Source: Chamaecrista fasciculata
Lineage: Eukaryota; Streptophyta; Magnoliopsida; Fabales; Fabaceae
Assembly: GCA_003254925.1 (NCBI GenBank)
Contig: QANZ01046111.1
Coordinates: forward strand, 175,646-239,645
Length of the DNA stretch: 64,000 bases
Direction: 5' to 3'
Made by a program: the position numbers and the translations under genes
Shown here: piece by piece, positions 44,643-56,380 of the stretch
Numbering within the stretch: the first letter of the stretch is position 1
How the letters are laid out: every line of letters begins with the position of its first letter
Notes under the pieces: generated by a model
Seen by the model: the letters and a program-made list of their open reading frames with translations, nothing else
Database searches by the model: none
Told to the model about the DNA's origin: nothing

Positions 44643-44954
44643 AAGCGAAGAAATTCAGTCTCTTCACTAAAAATGAATGATTTGAGGGAAAATCGAAGTT
44701 GAAATGCGAAATTGCAAACACGAAGAGTATACAGTGTCTTAAGCTACACGAGAATAAGAAGTGAAAGACAGAAGCAAAATATGAGAAAGAAACTGAGAGA
44801 AGAAGTGATGAAAGAAAACGATAAGGTGGAGGAATGAAGTTGAAGATGAAAGTTAAACCATTTTTGATACTCACTTCATCTTCTCCGACTGACGGCGCCT
44901 CTTCTGTGTGTCTATGAGTGTGAGCTTTGGAATATCCACAAACTGTTCTTAAAA
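44643..44954 (-). promoter_or_regulatory. 5' flank of TIC56
   Basis: Expected leader and promoter of the minus-strand TIC56 gene. A 117-codon frame at 44623-44976 crosses the start region but has no recognisable feature and is rejected. Confidence 0.4.
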
Positions 44955-45600
44955 TGTATTTCATAGTTTGGTTCATTATATTTTAAAATGTTCAAATTAG
45001 TCTTAAATGTTGGCAAAATGATTCATTTTGGTCCCAACTATTGAATATGGCTTGTTTCAAGTTCAAACGTGACGAGTTTAGAGCTACGTATTGTTTTCGA
45101 AGAGTATTTTCTCTATTTAGTTGGGACCGTCAGCAAACGAGGTCANTGTATTTCATAGTTTGGTTCATTATATTTTAAAATGTTCAAATTGGTCCTAAAT
45201 GTTGGTAAAATGATTCATTTTGGTCCCAACTATTGAATATGACTTGTTTCAAGTTCAAACGTGACGAGTTTAGAGCTACGTATTGTTTTCGAAGAGTATT
45301 TTCTCTATTTAGTTGGGACCGTCAGCAAACGAGGTCAAATCAATCTTAGAAGTAGACTTCTCGTTTCATGGTCAAACAAGAAAAGTTGATCATATCTCTC
45401 TCGTTTCAAATTCAAATGCGACGAATTCCTCTTAACAAATCCTTTGAACTTGAAAAGAGAGACAAGAGAATATGACCAAATTCAATAATTTGGGACCAAA
45501 ATGAATTATTTTGCCAACATTTAGGATCAATTTGAACATTTTGAAACATAATGAACCAAAATGAACATTAGGGCATATATTTAGGACCAAAATGAACCTT
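44955..45600. repeat. Inverted-repeat element with a duplicated left arm around a single N
   Basis: The left arm (tttggttcattatattttaa, ggtcccaactattgaat) is the inverse of the right arm (gggaccaaaatgaatt, cataatgaaccaaaatgaac) near 45485-45570. The left arm appears twice in direct order, 44955-45145 and 45147-45337, 191 bp each, nearly identical and separated only by the N at 45146. Confidence 0.8.
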
Positions 45601-46277
45601 TGACCTTTTTTTAGTATAATGAATCATAGTTCTCAAATATCAAATCTATTTGATTAATGTAAATGCAATGTTTTCTTTTTCTTTCTTGGTTGAAGACATC
45701 TAAAAAAACTTTCCCCAAAGTAGGAGATACAAACAAGAATTTTACTTTGGCAAAAAAAAAAGAATTTTACAGTTAGAAAAAAAAAGAGGAAATAAAGATA
45801 AAAAATATATAAGCAGCACAATAAATCTATAACTTTTTAGTTATTTATCAAAGTAAATATTCGACGATGAAGGTGAGTGATACTGGAAATTAAAATTATG
45901 AAATTTAGACAAGTCAAATCCTCTAAAATACTAGAATAGATCTACTAAGTACTTCAATCTTCAAGAAATTTAACACAAATACTATTTTTACATTGAAAGA
46001 CTCTTTTCGCATTAAAAAAATCAGTGCAACTTATTTATTATGAAATTCTTTCATATACACATGTAGCTAATTTTTCAACATGCTTGGAATCTGAAACACC
46101 AAATCTTTTTGGAATTGAAGCTTCTTTGGGTGAAATCAAGAAGCGAGAAGAATCACAAAAACCCATCAAAGCAGTAGTTTATACTTTATACCAACCATCA
46201 ACAACTGTCTGTATATATTAACTTGTGGTGCGTTACATGAAAAGAATTCTGCACAAACCATATTCATATCCTGAAGT
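45601..46277. other. AT-rich spacer
   Basis: No gene recognised. A 65-codon frame at 46024-46221 has no motif or splice context and is not called. Confidence 0.5.
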
Positions 46278-46410
46278 GGATCCTCTAGAGTGTAAATGCA
46301 TTGCAGTTTAGAGAGAGGGAGGAAGAGTTAGAGAGAGAAATGTGGATCCCACTAATATTTTCTCTCTCTAACTCTTTCTTTCTCTCTAAGCATAGCACGG
46401 CAGAGGATCC
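46278..46410. mobile_element. Small palindromic element with GGATCC ends
   Basis: 133 bp with ends GGATCCTCTAG and CAGAGGATCC, and inverted GA/CT-rich arms sharing gagttagagagaga. Its length and termini resemble the insertion at 18798-18932, but the interior differs. No target duplication seen. Confidence 0.5.
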
Positions 46411-46528
46411 AGGAACTATCATATCCTACCCAAGCTACACATAACTGACAACTCTACAAGTAATAACTTCTATATTTACAATCCTGAGTTATTGTTTCTG
46501 TACTATAAAATACAATTGCCAAACTACA

Positions 46529-49500
46529 TCACATGTTATCAATAAGATGTTTATACCATGGCCCATGAACACTAACAGAAATAGAGGCTGCCAAAATCAA
46601 AACTTGAGCAACTTCCACCACCTTATCAGTCAGGACACCAGCTCCGACTTTCCGGAGAACCATTTCAGCTAAATTTCTCCCACGGGTCCCACTTCCCCCG
46701 AGCACAACGCCTCGTACGGCCGAGTAAACTGTGTTGTATACTCTCTCAAACACGGCATCCCCAGCCTGCAAACTCTTTGCTATCATCCTGGCAGCAACAA
46801 CCTTCCTTGACTGGAGTTCCCCAGAACCAGTGATTTCTTCATCCCCTACTTTGGACAATCCATATATCACTTCAACTATATCCTTAACATCCACATCTTT
46901 GACACGATCCAAGAGATCCAAAAGTTGTTCAGCACACTTTGATACTGAGAGTTCCATTTCTGCAGAACTAGCTACTGCTTTTTCACTTATGAGAATCTGG
47001 CGGTATATAAGAATGCTACAGTTCCCGAATACAGTTAAAGATCAGTAGACAATAAAAAGAACTAAAACAGTACTCTCTCCTATATAAAATTGTTCATAGT
47101 TCTTTTAAGAAAATATTAGGCCACAATTACCTGGTGGCGATCACAATAATCTTCTGAAACTCAGCCTGAACAGATCTCAGCCTGGAGAAATTAAGAAATA
47201 CTGTTTCAGGTAAATCTTCTTGTGTCAGGCCAGATATGCCACAAACCAACTTTAGAAACCCGAGCCTCACAACTAGATCAACTCTTTCGCCTTTGCATTC
47301 TGGCTGCTGATTGCCTGAAAAAATTACATACAAGCAAGTGACAACCTCAATAGTCGTATCAGTAAATGTCTATTGAACCTGTTACACAATCAAGAATCAA
47401 GAGGGTTCTACTGATTTTAAACCTGAAGTAATTGCAGCATCTTTAGTAAAGGGCGTTTGTATGCCAGATGTGTTGACCATAACATTTCCCCCAGTCCGAA
47501 GAGTGGTTGTAGGAAGCCACCCTTCAGATGAACTATCAGAGCCTTCCAAAGCTGAAATTAAACTTAAGTGTTCTTCCCACTCTTGATCTTTGCAAGTCCA
47601 AATAGATGAAAGCCATCTTATTGTGGAAGGCAAAGAGGAAGTGGCATCAGATGGAGATCCATTACGGTTAGCAAAGGCATTCCTTAGATAATCCAGACCA
47701 GCAGGTCCCTTTAACAAAGGCTCCATTAATTTTATGCGAGCTTTGCTTATCTCTTTCTTTAGAATCTGCAGTAAGTAGAAACAGTTCATTGTGTCACATA
47801 ACATAAAACCAAGAAAACAAATATTTACAAGCCAAAACTTCGTTCGCAGCCAACCAAATTAATGCTAGGAAATGATTACTGATGAGTAGTTTGAGTTTAG
47901 TAACAACAATTCAGCAATCATAACACATCTCAACTTAAAAATAATATTTTAAACCAATTCCTTAAGTGCCTTAAGAGAATTGGCTGTGTTAGAAGCAACC
48001 TTGTATGCAATCCAAACTCAGGTAGCAAGAGGACATAATTTTATGCGCATAAAATTGATATCAAGCAAAAGTAAAAATTAATTCAAAATAGAACAGAGAA
48101 AACAGTCTGGTAACTATAGATATGCAAACACACCTGAATCTGTTCTAGGACAAATCGCAAACCCTTTATCAAGGCCAAAACACATGGATTGTTCGACTCA
48201 TCTCTTGATTGACATATTTCGCTCAACTCAGAAAATAATTTCTGATGTGCGTCCTTCATTATCTCTTCATTGGCTGCAGATGAAAGCTTCTGCAAAGTGA
48301 CCAGTGAAAACTCGAGAATCTTTCCAAGGTAATCAACATCCAGCTTACCTGATTTCAGCACCTTCAGATTTGCAGAAGGAAAATATGGTAAGTAAAGGAT
48401 GAGTTATAAGGAAAGTCTCAAAGCTACATCAAGTATTAATCATAGGCGGCAAGGGAATTGTGGGGTACTACCTGGGAAAGAATGTCTAAATCAATAGCTG
48501 CAAAAATGTTATCCTTCCAGCTTTGAGGAGCCATCTCACAAATTTCATCTCTAACCTCTCTCATCAATTGAACTATCTGATCGTAGTTGGGTTGTTCCTG
48601 CTTGACAGTCTCCATGATGCTATCCCAAAACGCCTTCTCCATTGTCTGTTTGATTTTCCCCTAAGGATATATAGGGCTAACAAGTCAGAACTTAAAGAAC
48701 AGAGTCACTAGTTCATCTGAGAAACCATCCATCAATAAAATGACAGCATTTTAAACACTAACCTCAATGCTGTTTTGGTTGTGATCAGCATTACCAAAGA
48801 CGTCAGAGAAACTATGATGATGCTCATGGAGAAATTCATTCACAAGAACTTCATTCTCTGTTACCAACTTTCCAATGGAAGAACCCCATTGACCATCTGA
48901 AGTGGTACCAAGTGCAGAGATTTTGGACCCTTCAGGTGGGTATATAGAGGCATCCTTAAATAGAGAACGAGCTACGTGACTTGTTCTTTGGTTACTATTA
49001 ATGGGGGGATTTCTCTCAATTGAGCTGGAACCCACGGAAGGAACAGAAGTGAAGTTTGTCGTGATTGGAGCTAAAGACTGAGTCAAAGGAGACCCCATTG
49101 GGCTTCCATTTTCATCAACTCTAAAGTATCTAGATCGTGTTTCAGATAGTGCACATTCCATACGCTCAATCCCAGCATCACCGCTCAAGTGCTGTACCTT
49201 TTCTCTTAAAAGTCTTTGATCTTCTGTGACCTGCATTAAAATTTAAAGAATAATAAAATGAAAAATAACTATACAAGCTATGCAAGATTATTGACATAAT
49301 CTACTGGCAAAATAATTATACTATATTAAGTTAATAACCACTTGGCCACTTGACCAAAGCTAGCTTAGTTGCAACAATACGAAACAGGTGCAAGAAGGGA
49401 AAATATAAAATTTGCTCAATTATTAAAGTAAATCGGATATACATTTGACATTCTTCACTATACTACACAAAATCCCCGGAATACTTAATGTTTGGTGATA

Positions 49501-52500
49501 TTATAACTGTAAAAATCCAAAGCAACTTAAGAGCTATTATTAGTCAAGGAGATTAATCACCTGATGCTGAATAGCTTTCATATCAGGAGTTAGGTGACCA
49601 CTATCTCCTTCTGGAGTTAACTTGCAAGTTTGAATCATAGATGCCTCAAGCTGACAAGCTGCTTTAACCAAATCCTCCTCCAGTGATTGCGCATCCTTAA
49701 CCTTCCAGAGCACAAAACAGTTTAAGTATGAGCACCATGCTTTATCAAAAGCAGCAAGTTGGGACCTGAAGGTACAACGTTTTGGAACTGCTGACTCAGG
49801 CTCCACATTAGAACTCTGTATAGGCCCCTCAAATATAATTTGTATCATTAACTCAAACATTCGGACAAATTCTTCAGCAGACTTGGCCAGAGCAATTTCA
49901 TGTTCTCCCATTACACTGAAAACAGCATCTGGATGACCTACTATCATATAAGCACAAAGAGCAATTCTCACTGGATACCTTGATAGTCTATCTAAGCTCC
50001 TGTTTGACTCCCTGACTGAGCCTACATTTTTTGCCTTCCTACTTTTCATGTAACTCCTGGGAGTAACCTTTTTCCTGGGGGAAGCAACCCGTTTTAGAAG
50101 GTAATCAATGTTATCCAAACTAGACAAATTAACAGCAGAACCAATAGCTCTGGACACTTTTAGGCGGGTCTCAATCCGATCAAGTAAAGCCTTAACAGTC
50201 TGAAGGGTAGAAGGTGATCCAATAAGAAGAGCTAACTGCTCAAAAGGCATAGACTTGGCAGATTTCTCATTAATTCCCAGTTTTTCATAAGCCTTTGCCA
50301 AGCTGAATGTTGTTCTCTTCTGCCTTATGAACCTCCTCCAGCACCTAAATGAACGAACAAGTTTATTAAATTTATTATATAAAAGTATATAAGGTAATGT
50401 ATCCCCCTCCTCCAGAATTACTCCATACAAAAAAATAAAGCAATAGATATTAGCAGAGGTCCCAAGGGAAAAAAAAAAAGATATATCCCATTTTTTCATA
50501 AAAGAAAAAATCAAACAACCTTGCTAGTTTTTTAGAAAGAAGTTCTGCTTGATTGGAAGTTCTACTCCAGTTCTCTTGTGCATATCGGTGCAACCTACCC
50601 CTCTGCCTGAGATATTCTGCTCTTTGTCTTCTTGCCTAAACGAAATATGAAATTCCATAACACATTAGTCGTCAAAAAGGCCATAAGGTAATGTCGGTAA
50701 AATTCAGGATGGAGAAAAGTTATACAAATAACTTCAAGCAACCTATATACCTTTTGCAATCGATCTTCCAACTGGTCCTTCATTTTCCTTCTCTCCATTT
50801 CTCGCTGTTGAGATACCGATTTAACTATATGTCTAACCTGCAATACTCGAGCATGTGCTCTCTTCTTCTCAGCTTCTAGTAACCCAAGGCGTTTTGTTTC
50901 AGCGGCAGCTCTCTTTTGGTGAATTGCAGCATGAACATGCTCCTTATATCTGCTCTCTCGGACCATCCTTCGTAACAATGACTCAGAATACCTTTCTCTA
51001 AGGCTGGCCCTTCTTTGTCCAAGAGTCTTGAGGATAAGCATCCTATTTGTCTCTGCCTGTTGAACCCGTGATTTGACCTTTGTCCCAAGCTTCACACGCT
51101 CATCCTCACAACGTATTTCCACTCCAGTCTTGGCAGCTTGGCGCAATTCATCTAACCTTGCTAAACGCATCTGGGCCTTTGCCAAAATGCTCAACCTGCC
51201 AGTTAATCATTATGTTATAGCTCAATCATTCATATAAAGCTTAAATATTTATAAAGGATGATGTTGGTTATTTGAATATTTGCAGGTGTCGCGCACCTTT
51301 TCAAAAACAAGCTATCTTACTTACACTAAAAAGAAAAATTCAATTATCAATAGTACAAATTCCAATGAGGAAATCAAAATAATGAAGATGGAAATTGTAC
51401 AGGTAAAATCATAATGCTCTAGCAGTTTGGGTGACAGAAAAAGAGGGGGGGAACTTGGATACCATTTATAGAATGAAAAAGGAAGATCATTAATGAATTA
51501 AATTTACAGGAAAAAAAAAAGTATTAAACATTACAAACCCCACCTCTTCTGTTCAGCAGCTTGCAACTTTGCTTCTAGGCGCTGGCCAAGATCGTCCTCT
51601 TGAAATGAAGACAAGGAGGAGCTTCTTGGCTTTGAACGTGCCTTGCTTGAGAGCTTCTCATAATATTTCTGAAGCAAAGAAAAGTTGAAGACACTCGTGA
51701 CCTTGAAGAACTATGCAATAGGTCTGAGATAAAATATAAAAATTTCTAAACGCTCGATCAAGCCTCAAGCCTGTCTATAAATTCAATATATGTTGATAGA
51801 TGGAAATTATCTCAAAGGAAGACTCAAAAAAAGGGGGATGAATAAAATGAAGAATAAGATAAAAGAGAGGCGGCATTAATTAAGCGCATGGGTTGCCCAA
51901 GAGATAAACAAAAGTAAAGCCACAAAAGCTTAAAAGCATTCTTGTTGCGAGAAGAAACCATAATATACCATAGCAAAGTTGATTTAAGTCTCGGTTATGA
52001 ACAAAAAGAGAAACCATGTGAAAAACGTATAAATATCACCAGGAAGTGCGAATCAAATTATCACAAGTACCAAAGCTCTTTCTGGCAGCCGATGAAACGA
52101 AAAAAGAAAGTCATCAAAATCAGAGTACTCTTATAACCCTAAACAAGTTTTCCAAAACTGAAGAATTCTCAAATGCTCAATTGTCTTCTTCCAGAAGAAT
52201 TCAATACCCCATCGTAAAGTATAATACAACAATTCTCATTAACCAAACAGAAGATTTGGAGAGTTAAAACTTCAGTTTCAGTCCGCTAAACTTTCTAATC
52301 GTAAAGAAAAAACACCTGTCTGCGAAGATCTGCGTTCCGAAGCTTGGCTTCAATTTCCTCCACTGTACTGGGAGACTTGCAGTCAACATCAATAAGCCTT
52401 CGACGAAGCCTCTTCGGCACACTCGCCGTCGATGAGACTCCCTCCTCGTCTCCCACCGGAAACTCCATAGCAATACCGCCACCACCACCGGCTCTCCCCG

Positions 52501-52525
52501 CCGGCAGCTCTACTCCGGCAGCCAT
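46529..52525 (-). CDS. T-complex protein 11 (TCP11) domain protein
   Basis: Eleven minus-strand exons (52525-52316, 51668-51544, 51195-50751, 50635-50520, 50344-49561, 49230-48763, 48660-48472, 48361-48134, 47765-47423, 47314-47131, 47015-46529) are all in frame and give 1192 residues. The N-terminus is Gly-rich, then [12 protein letters not shown] and VPKRLRRRL. Residues about 70-300 are a highly charged Arg/Lys/Glu/Gln coiled-coil region ([34 protein letters not shown]). The conserved Tcp11 region follows from about residue 420 ([54 protein letters not shown]) to the C-terminus. It matches the plant T-complex-11 proteins (Arabidopsis At1g22930/At4g09150 type). Animal TCP11 acts in sperm signalling; the plant function is not established. 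Confidence 0.93.
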
Positions 52526-52904
52526 CCTCTAAACGACGTCGTACGCGCGCGTACGTGTAAATCGACGTACTTGTATATGTAAAATCGAAGAAAAAGCCGG
52601 CGATCACAAAGATTAAAAATCTATATAGCGGCGATTTCGTGCGATTCAAATTTAAAGGGTTTCGAACAATTCGACTCAGTTTTAGAAAATTTCTTGTTTC
52701 TAGGAGTTCAAAGAGAGAGAGAGAGAAAGAATCGTGTGTGATTTGCTTGAATGAACTGAAGAAGAAAATGGAAGATGTGAAAATGGCGACGATTCGAATC
52801 GGAGCTTTTTGTTGTTGTTGTTGTTGTTGTTGTGTGGGTTTCGAAATTCTGCTCTCTCGGACCACGTCAGCATGGGCCTCAACGGCACTCTATTTTATTT
52901 ATTA
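52526..52904 (-). promoter_or_regulatory. 5' leader and promoter of the TCP11 gene
   Basis: The likely 5' UTR holds a GA run (about 52710-52725) and a (GTT)n run at about 52810-52832. Open frames across these runs on both strands are low-complexity artefacts. Confidence 0.45.
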
Positions 52905-53358
52905 GGTTAAATTACATTTTGGTATCCAGTTTTATGGACTAATTTCATTTTGACATCATGTTCTTTCAAAAGTGACACTTTGGTACCCTGTTCTTTGCAC
53001 CATTAGCATTTTGGTACCTTGTTCTTTCAAAAGTGAAATTTTGTTGCTATGGTCTTTGCATTGTTGACACTTTGGTATCATGTTGTATGGACCGATTTCA
53101 CTTCGGTACCATGTTCTTTCACGATTTGTTACCATAAATGTTCTATCTTTGTTAGGGTACCAAAGTGTTAATAGTGCTAAGAACAGGATATTAAAATGTC
53201 ATTTTTGAAAGAATAAGGTATCAAAGTGTCATTTTTGAAAGAACAGGGTACCAAAATGTTAACGGTGCAAAAAACAAAGTACTAAAGTGTCACTTTTGAA
53301 AGAACAAGGTACAAAGTGAAATTAGTCCATAAAACAAGGTACCAAAGTGTAATTTACC
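52905..53358. repeat. Inverted-repeat element of the GGTACC/AAAGTG type
   Basis: The left end ggttaaattacattttggta and right end ggtaccaaagtgtaatttac are inverted. The interior alternates ctttggtaccctgttctttg and its complement. Related fragments (agggtaccaaagtg, cgtgtaatttaccc) lie inside the element at 55212-56256, near 55520-55600. Confidence 0.75.
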
Positions 53359-53529
53359 ATTTTTATCGTCGGAAATACAATTGGGCTTGGCCCTGCCATC
53401 TTTTACCACTTTGCCCTTATCATATTATCTGTCAGTCACCTTCATCCACCTTCTAGATTTCGACCCTATTTTTGTGTGTGTTTATTTTTGTCAAAATATC
53501 ATTTGGGTCCTTATATTATAGGATAAGTT

Positions 53530-54410
53530 TTAGGAAAAAGCTCTATTTCTGTCCCTAAATTTTACATCAAGTTTTAATTTTACCCTAGATATTTGCTTAT
53601 TATCAATTTTATCTTTAAAGTTTCACATTTTGATCAATTTTAATATTTAACTAACTTCATTCAATAAATTAACGATAAATTTCAACATATTTTTTAATTG
53701 GAGGAAAGCTACTATTTGGTCCCTCCTTTTTCACATTTTTAACTATTTGGTCCCTACATTTTTGAAATAGACTATTTGGTCCCTCAAAATTTAGAAATGT
53801 CAACTCGTTAGTCCCTGTAGCCTATCTCCGTTACCAACACTAATAACTTGATCATTAAGTGCACATGTAACACGTTAAATGTCACATATTTAACTATTTG
53901 GAATCTCCTAGGGTTTGAGATTTGTGAATAATTCAATAATTTATACCTTATGGAAGTTTTATCTGTAATACAAATATTTGGATCTGACTCAATTTTAGGC
54001 CGATTTTATTGTGTTTGTTGGTGTGGTTTAGTTGATTTAGGTAATTAGGATGATAAAGTGTCATTTAACTATGTCATGTTAGCATTTAACGTCTGATAGT
54101 TGACGATTATGATAATTGAGGGGCTAAATAGTTGACAATTATGATAAATGAGAGACTAAATAGTTGACAATTATGATAAATGAGGGACCAAATAGTCTAT
54201 TTCAAAAATACAGAGACCAAATAGTTAAAACTGTGAAATAGGAGGGACCAAATAGTAGGTTTCCTCTTTAATTTAATTTAAAATTTGAGTTTCTTTTTTT
54301 ATCAATTTTATATTACATTCTATTAGAATATGTCATTAATATTTGGCAAAGTTAGAGTAAAAGATAAAATCGATTAAACTATATATGTATTTATATCATT
54401 AACAATATTT
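53530..54410. repeat. Family A element split by a family C insertion
   Basis: Family A left-arm sequence (tttctgtccctaaatttta, aactaacttcattcaat) runs to 53700, stops, and resumes at 54267 with the expected continuation (aaaatttgagtttctttttt, atcaattttatattac, gtcattaatatttgg). The two halves line up with the uninterrupted copy at 8652-9027. The right outer arm is missing beyond about 54380. Confidence 0.8.
53701..54266. mobile_element. Family C element nested in family A
   Basis: A 566-bp element with ends gaggaaagctactatttggt and accaaatagtaggtttcctc, inverted repeats with repeated ggtccct/agggacc units. Flanks taattg|element|tttaatt agree at about 7 of 9 positions with a worn 9-bp duplication. 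A full-length relative in opposite orientation is at 39233-39689. No open frame is present. Long inverted ends and a 9-bp site suggest a Mutator-type element. Confidence 0.78.
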
Positions 54411-55065
54411 GAGACCTGATTTTTAGTTTAGGAAAAGTTTGGAGACTATTGATAAACGATATGAAACATCAAATGAATATATAATAATGTCTACAAAATT
54501 TGAAAGAGTAGGAAAAAGAATATTCGATTGGAGTCAAATTTGCTTCAATACTCAAAACATTTGTGGTCATTGCTTAATACACACAAGTCATTAAAAAAAA
54601 TCAAAAGCAGACAATTGAGGATAATCACTTCTTTAATATATACACTATTTTTTATATATATGTATAATTAAAAGCTTGCATTGTGACAAAATTGTTAGAT
54701 GGATGTGTACCTTAGAATTTAATGTAAACCTAACCATTTAATTGAACTCATCTATAATTTGCATTAAAAAAAATTAATGATGGTGGATCATGTGACATAA
54801 GTTTTAGTCTCAGATTAATTCAAATGAAAGTTATATATCTTTCAATTAGTTTTTTTATTATATAATTTATTTTTTTAAAATGAAAATGAAAAAAGTCAAC
54901 AAGTAAATTACGTTGATTGTCAATATACAAATGTGTTATATATGTGTAGGTGAGATTTTCATCTCATAAAGTATTTTTTTATAAAAAACAAAAATTACAT
55001 GAGGAGGTGACACTCTAGTCATTAAGTTAAATAAATAATGCATAATTCGTAAATAACAATAGTTA
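54411..55065. other. AT-rich spacer
   Basis: No gene or well-bounded repeat recognised. Confidence 0.5.
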
Positions 55066-55211
55066 AATTACTGAAATATTTAATTTTTGAGGGATTTTTT
55101 AATGCGGGATTGAACTTGCATAAACCTCAATAAAATTTACTTATATATTTCGATTAAAAAACAACTTATATGTGCTATATAACTCAAGATTTACAAGTAA
55201 GGTTGTATTTA

Positions 55212-56256
55212 GGGTGCGTTTGGTTCCCCCTTTATCTTCTTTTATCTCTCATTACTCCTTTAATATCAGAGCTACAGTAAAAAATCTTGTTTGTTTNTAT
55301 TTTTTGTAGTGTAAAAATATAAAAACAAAATTCAAACCACAGGGTCAATTGGTAATTTTTGAGGGACCTATTTGTATATGTATCTAAAACTTTAAAGTTC
55401 TCATTTTAGTCCCTAAATAATATGTATCTAGGGACCTATTTGTACTTTTTTGAAAAAAATTTGGGTCAATTGGTAATTTTTGTAAATTTGTTATGGTTAA
55501 AATTACAAAATAGCTCCAAAGGGTACCAAAGTGTCAGGTTTCAAACCACAGGGTACCAAATTGAAATAGGGTCAAACCACAGGGTACCACCGTGTAATTT
55601 ACCCAAAAAAGATACATATTGATCCATCATTCAGTATATGGCTAATATTTTTGGTTCTGCAACTACCGAAGAAGAAAATTTTGAAAAATACATAATTCAT
55701 ACCCTAGAAAATATACATTTTGGTCCCTCCTATATTATATACATGGGTAATATTTTTTGTAGTATCAAAATTTTAAAATAAAATTAAAAGACGGTAAACA
55801 GGAAAAATATATAGTCTAGTCCCCAAAATTTTACAATTCACAACTCAAAAATTACATTTTGGTCCCACATTCACACCTCCATCCTCCTTTATCTTACCAC
55901 TCCAAAAATCTCATTTATTAACTTCCTTCTTTAGCACAAATTTCGAGGCAATCATTACTCATACTACTTTTTTAACACCAAAACCCAAAAAAAAATAACC
56001 ACTCATTTATCCTCCTTTATTTTTACCATTTTTACCCCTATACAAATTTAAAATATCAATACAATTATTTCAACCCACCACAATCATTACATACCCTTTA
56101 AAATAATTTCACATCATAATTCCTCCTTTATCTCTCATTTTCCCAAACAACATTTATTAAAAAACTCTTTTATAACACAAATTCTTTACCTCTCCTTTAT
56201 TACCTCCTCCATTCCTTTATCCTCCTTTAACTTAACCTCCCCATCCAAACGCACCC
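55212..56256. mobile_element. PIF/Harbinger-type non-autonomous element (TTA target)
   Basis: A 1045-bp element with ends GGGTGCGTTTGG and CCAAACGCACCC (the right end preceded by ccat) and 3-bp TTA on both sides (55209-55211 and 56257-56259), the target preference of PIF/Harbinger (Tourist-like) elements. The unfilled site survives at about 58010-58022 in duplicate copy 2 (gtatttagtgattt). The interior is AT-rich, includes pieces of the GGTACC-type repeat and an isolated N at 55297, and has no transposase. Confidence 0.88.
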
Positions 56257-56380
56257 TTAGTGAATTCTTTCAATGCATATTATTCAATCCTTCAATTATC
56301 AATACCCTCAGTTTTGTTTAATAGAAAAAAAGAGAATTATCCATTTGAAAGAAAAGAAAATGACTAAAACTTGTTACTGA

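Noticed and set aside
46024-46221. 65-codon plus-strand frame
   Set aside because: No recognisable domain or promoter context in AT-rich spacer.
52389-52905. Frames on both strands over the TCP11 leader
   Set aside because: They are driven by GTT/CAA and GA repeats and overlap the true TCP11 first exon in another frame.
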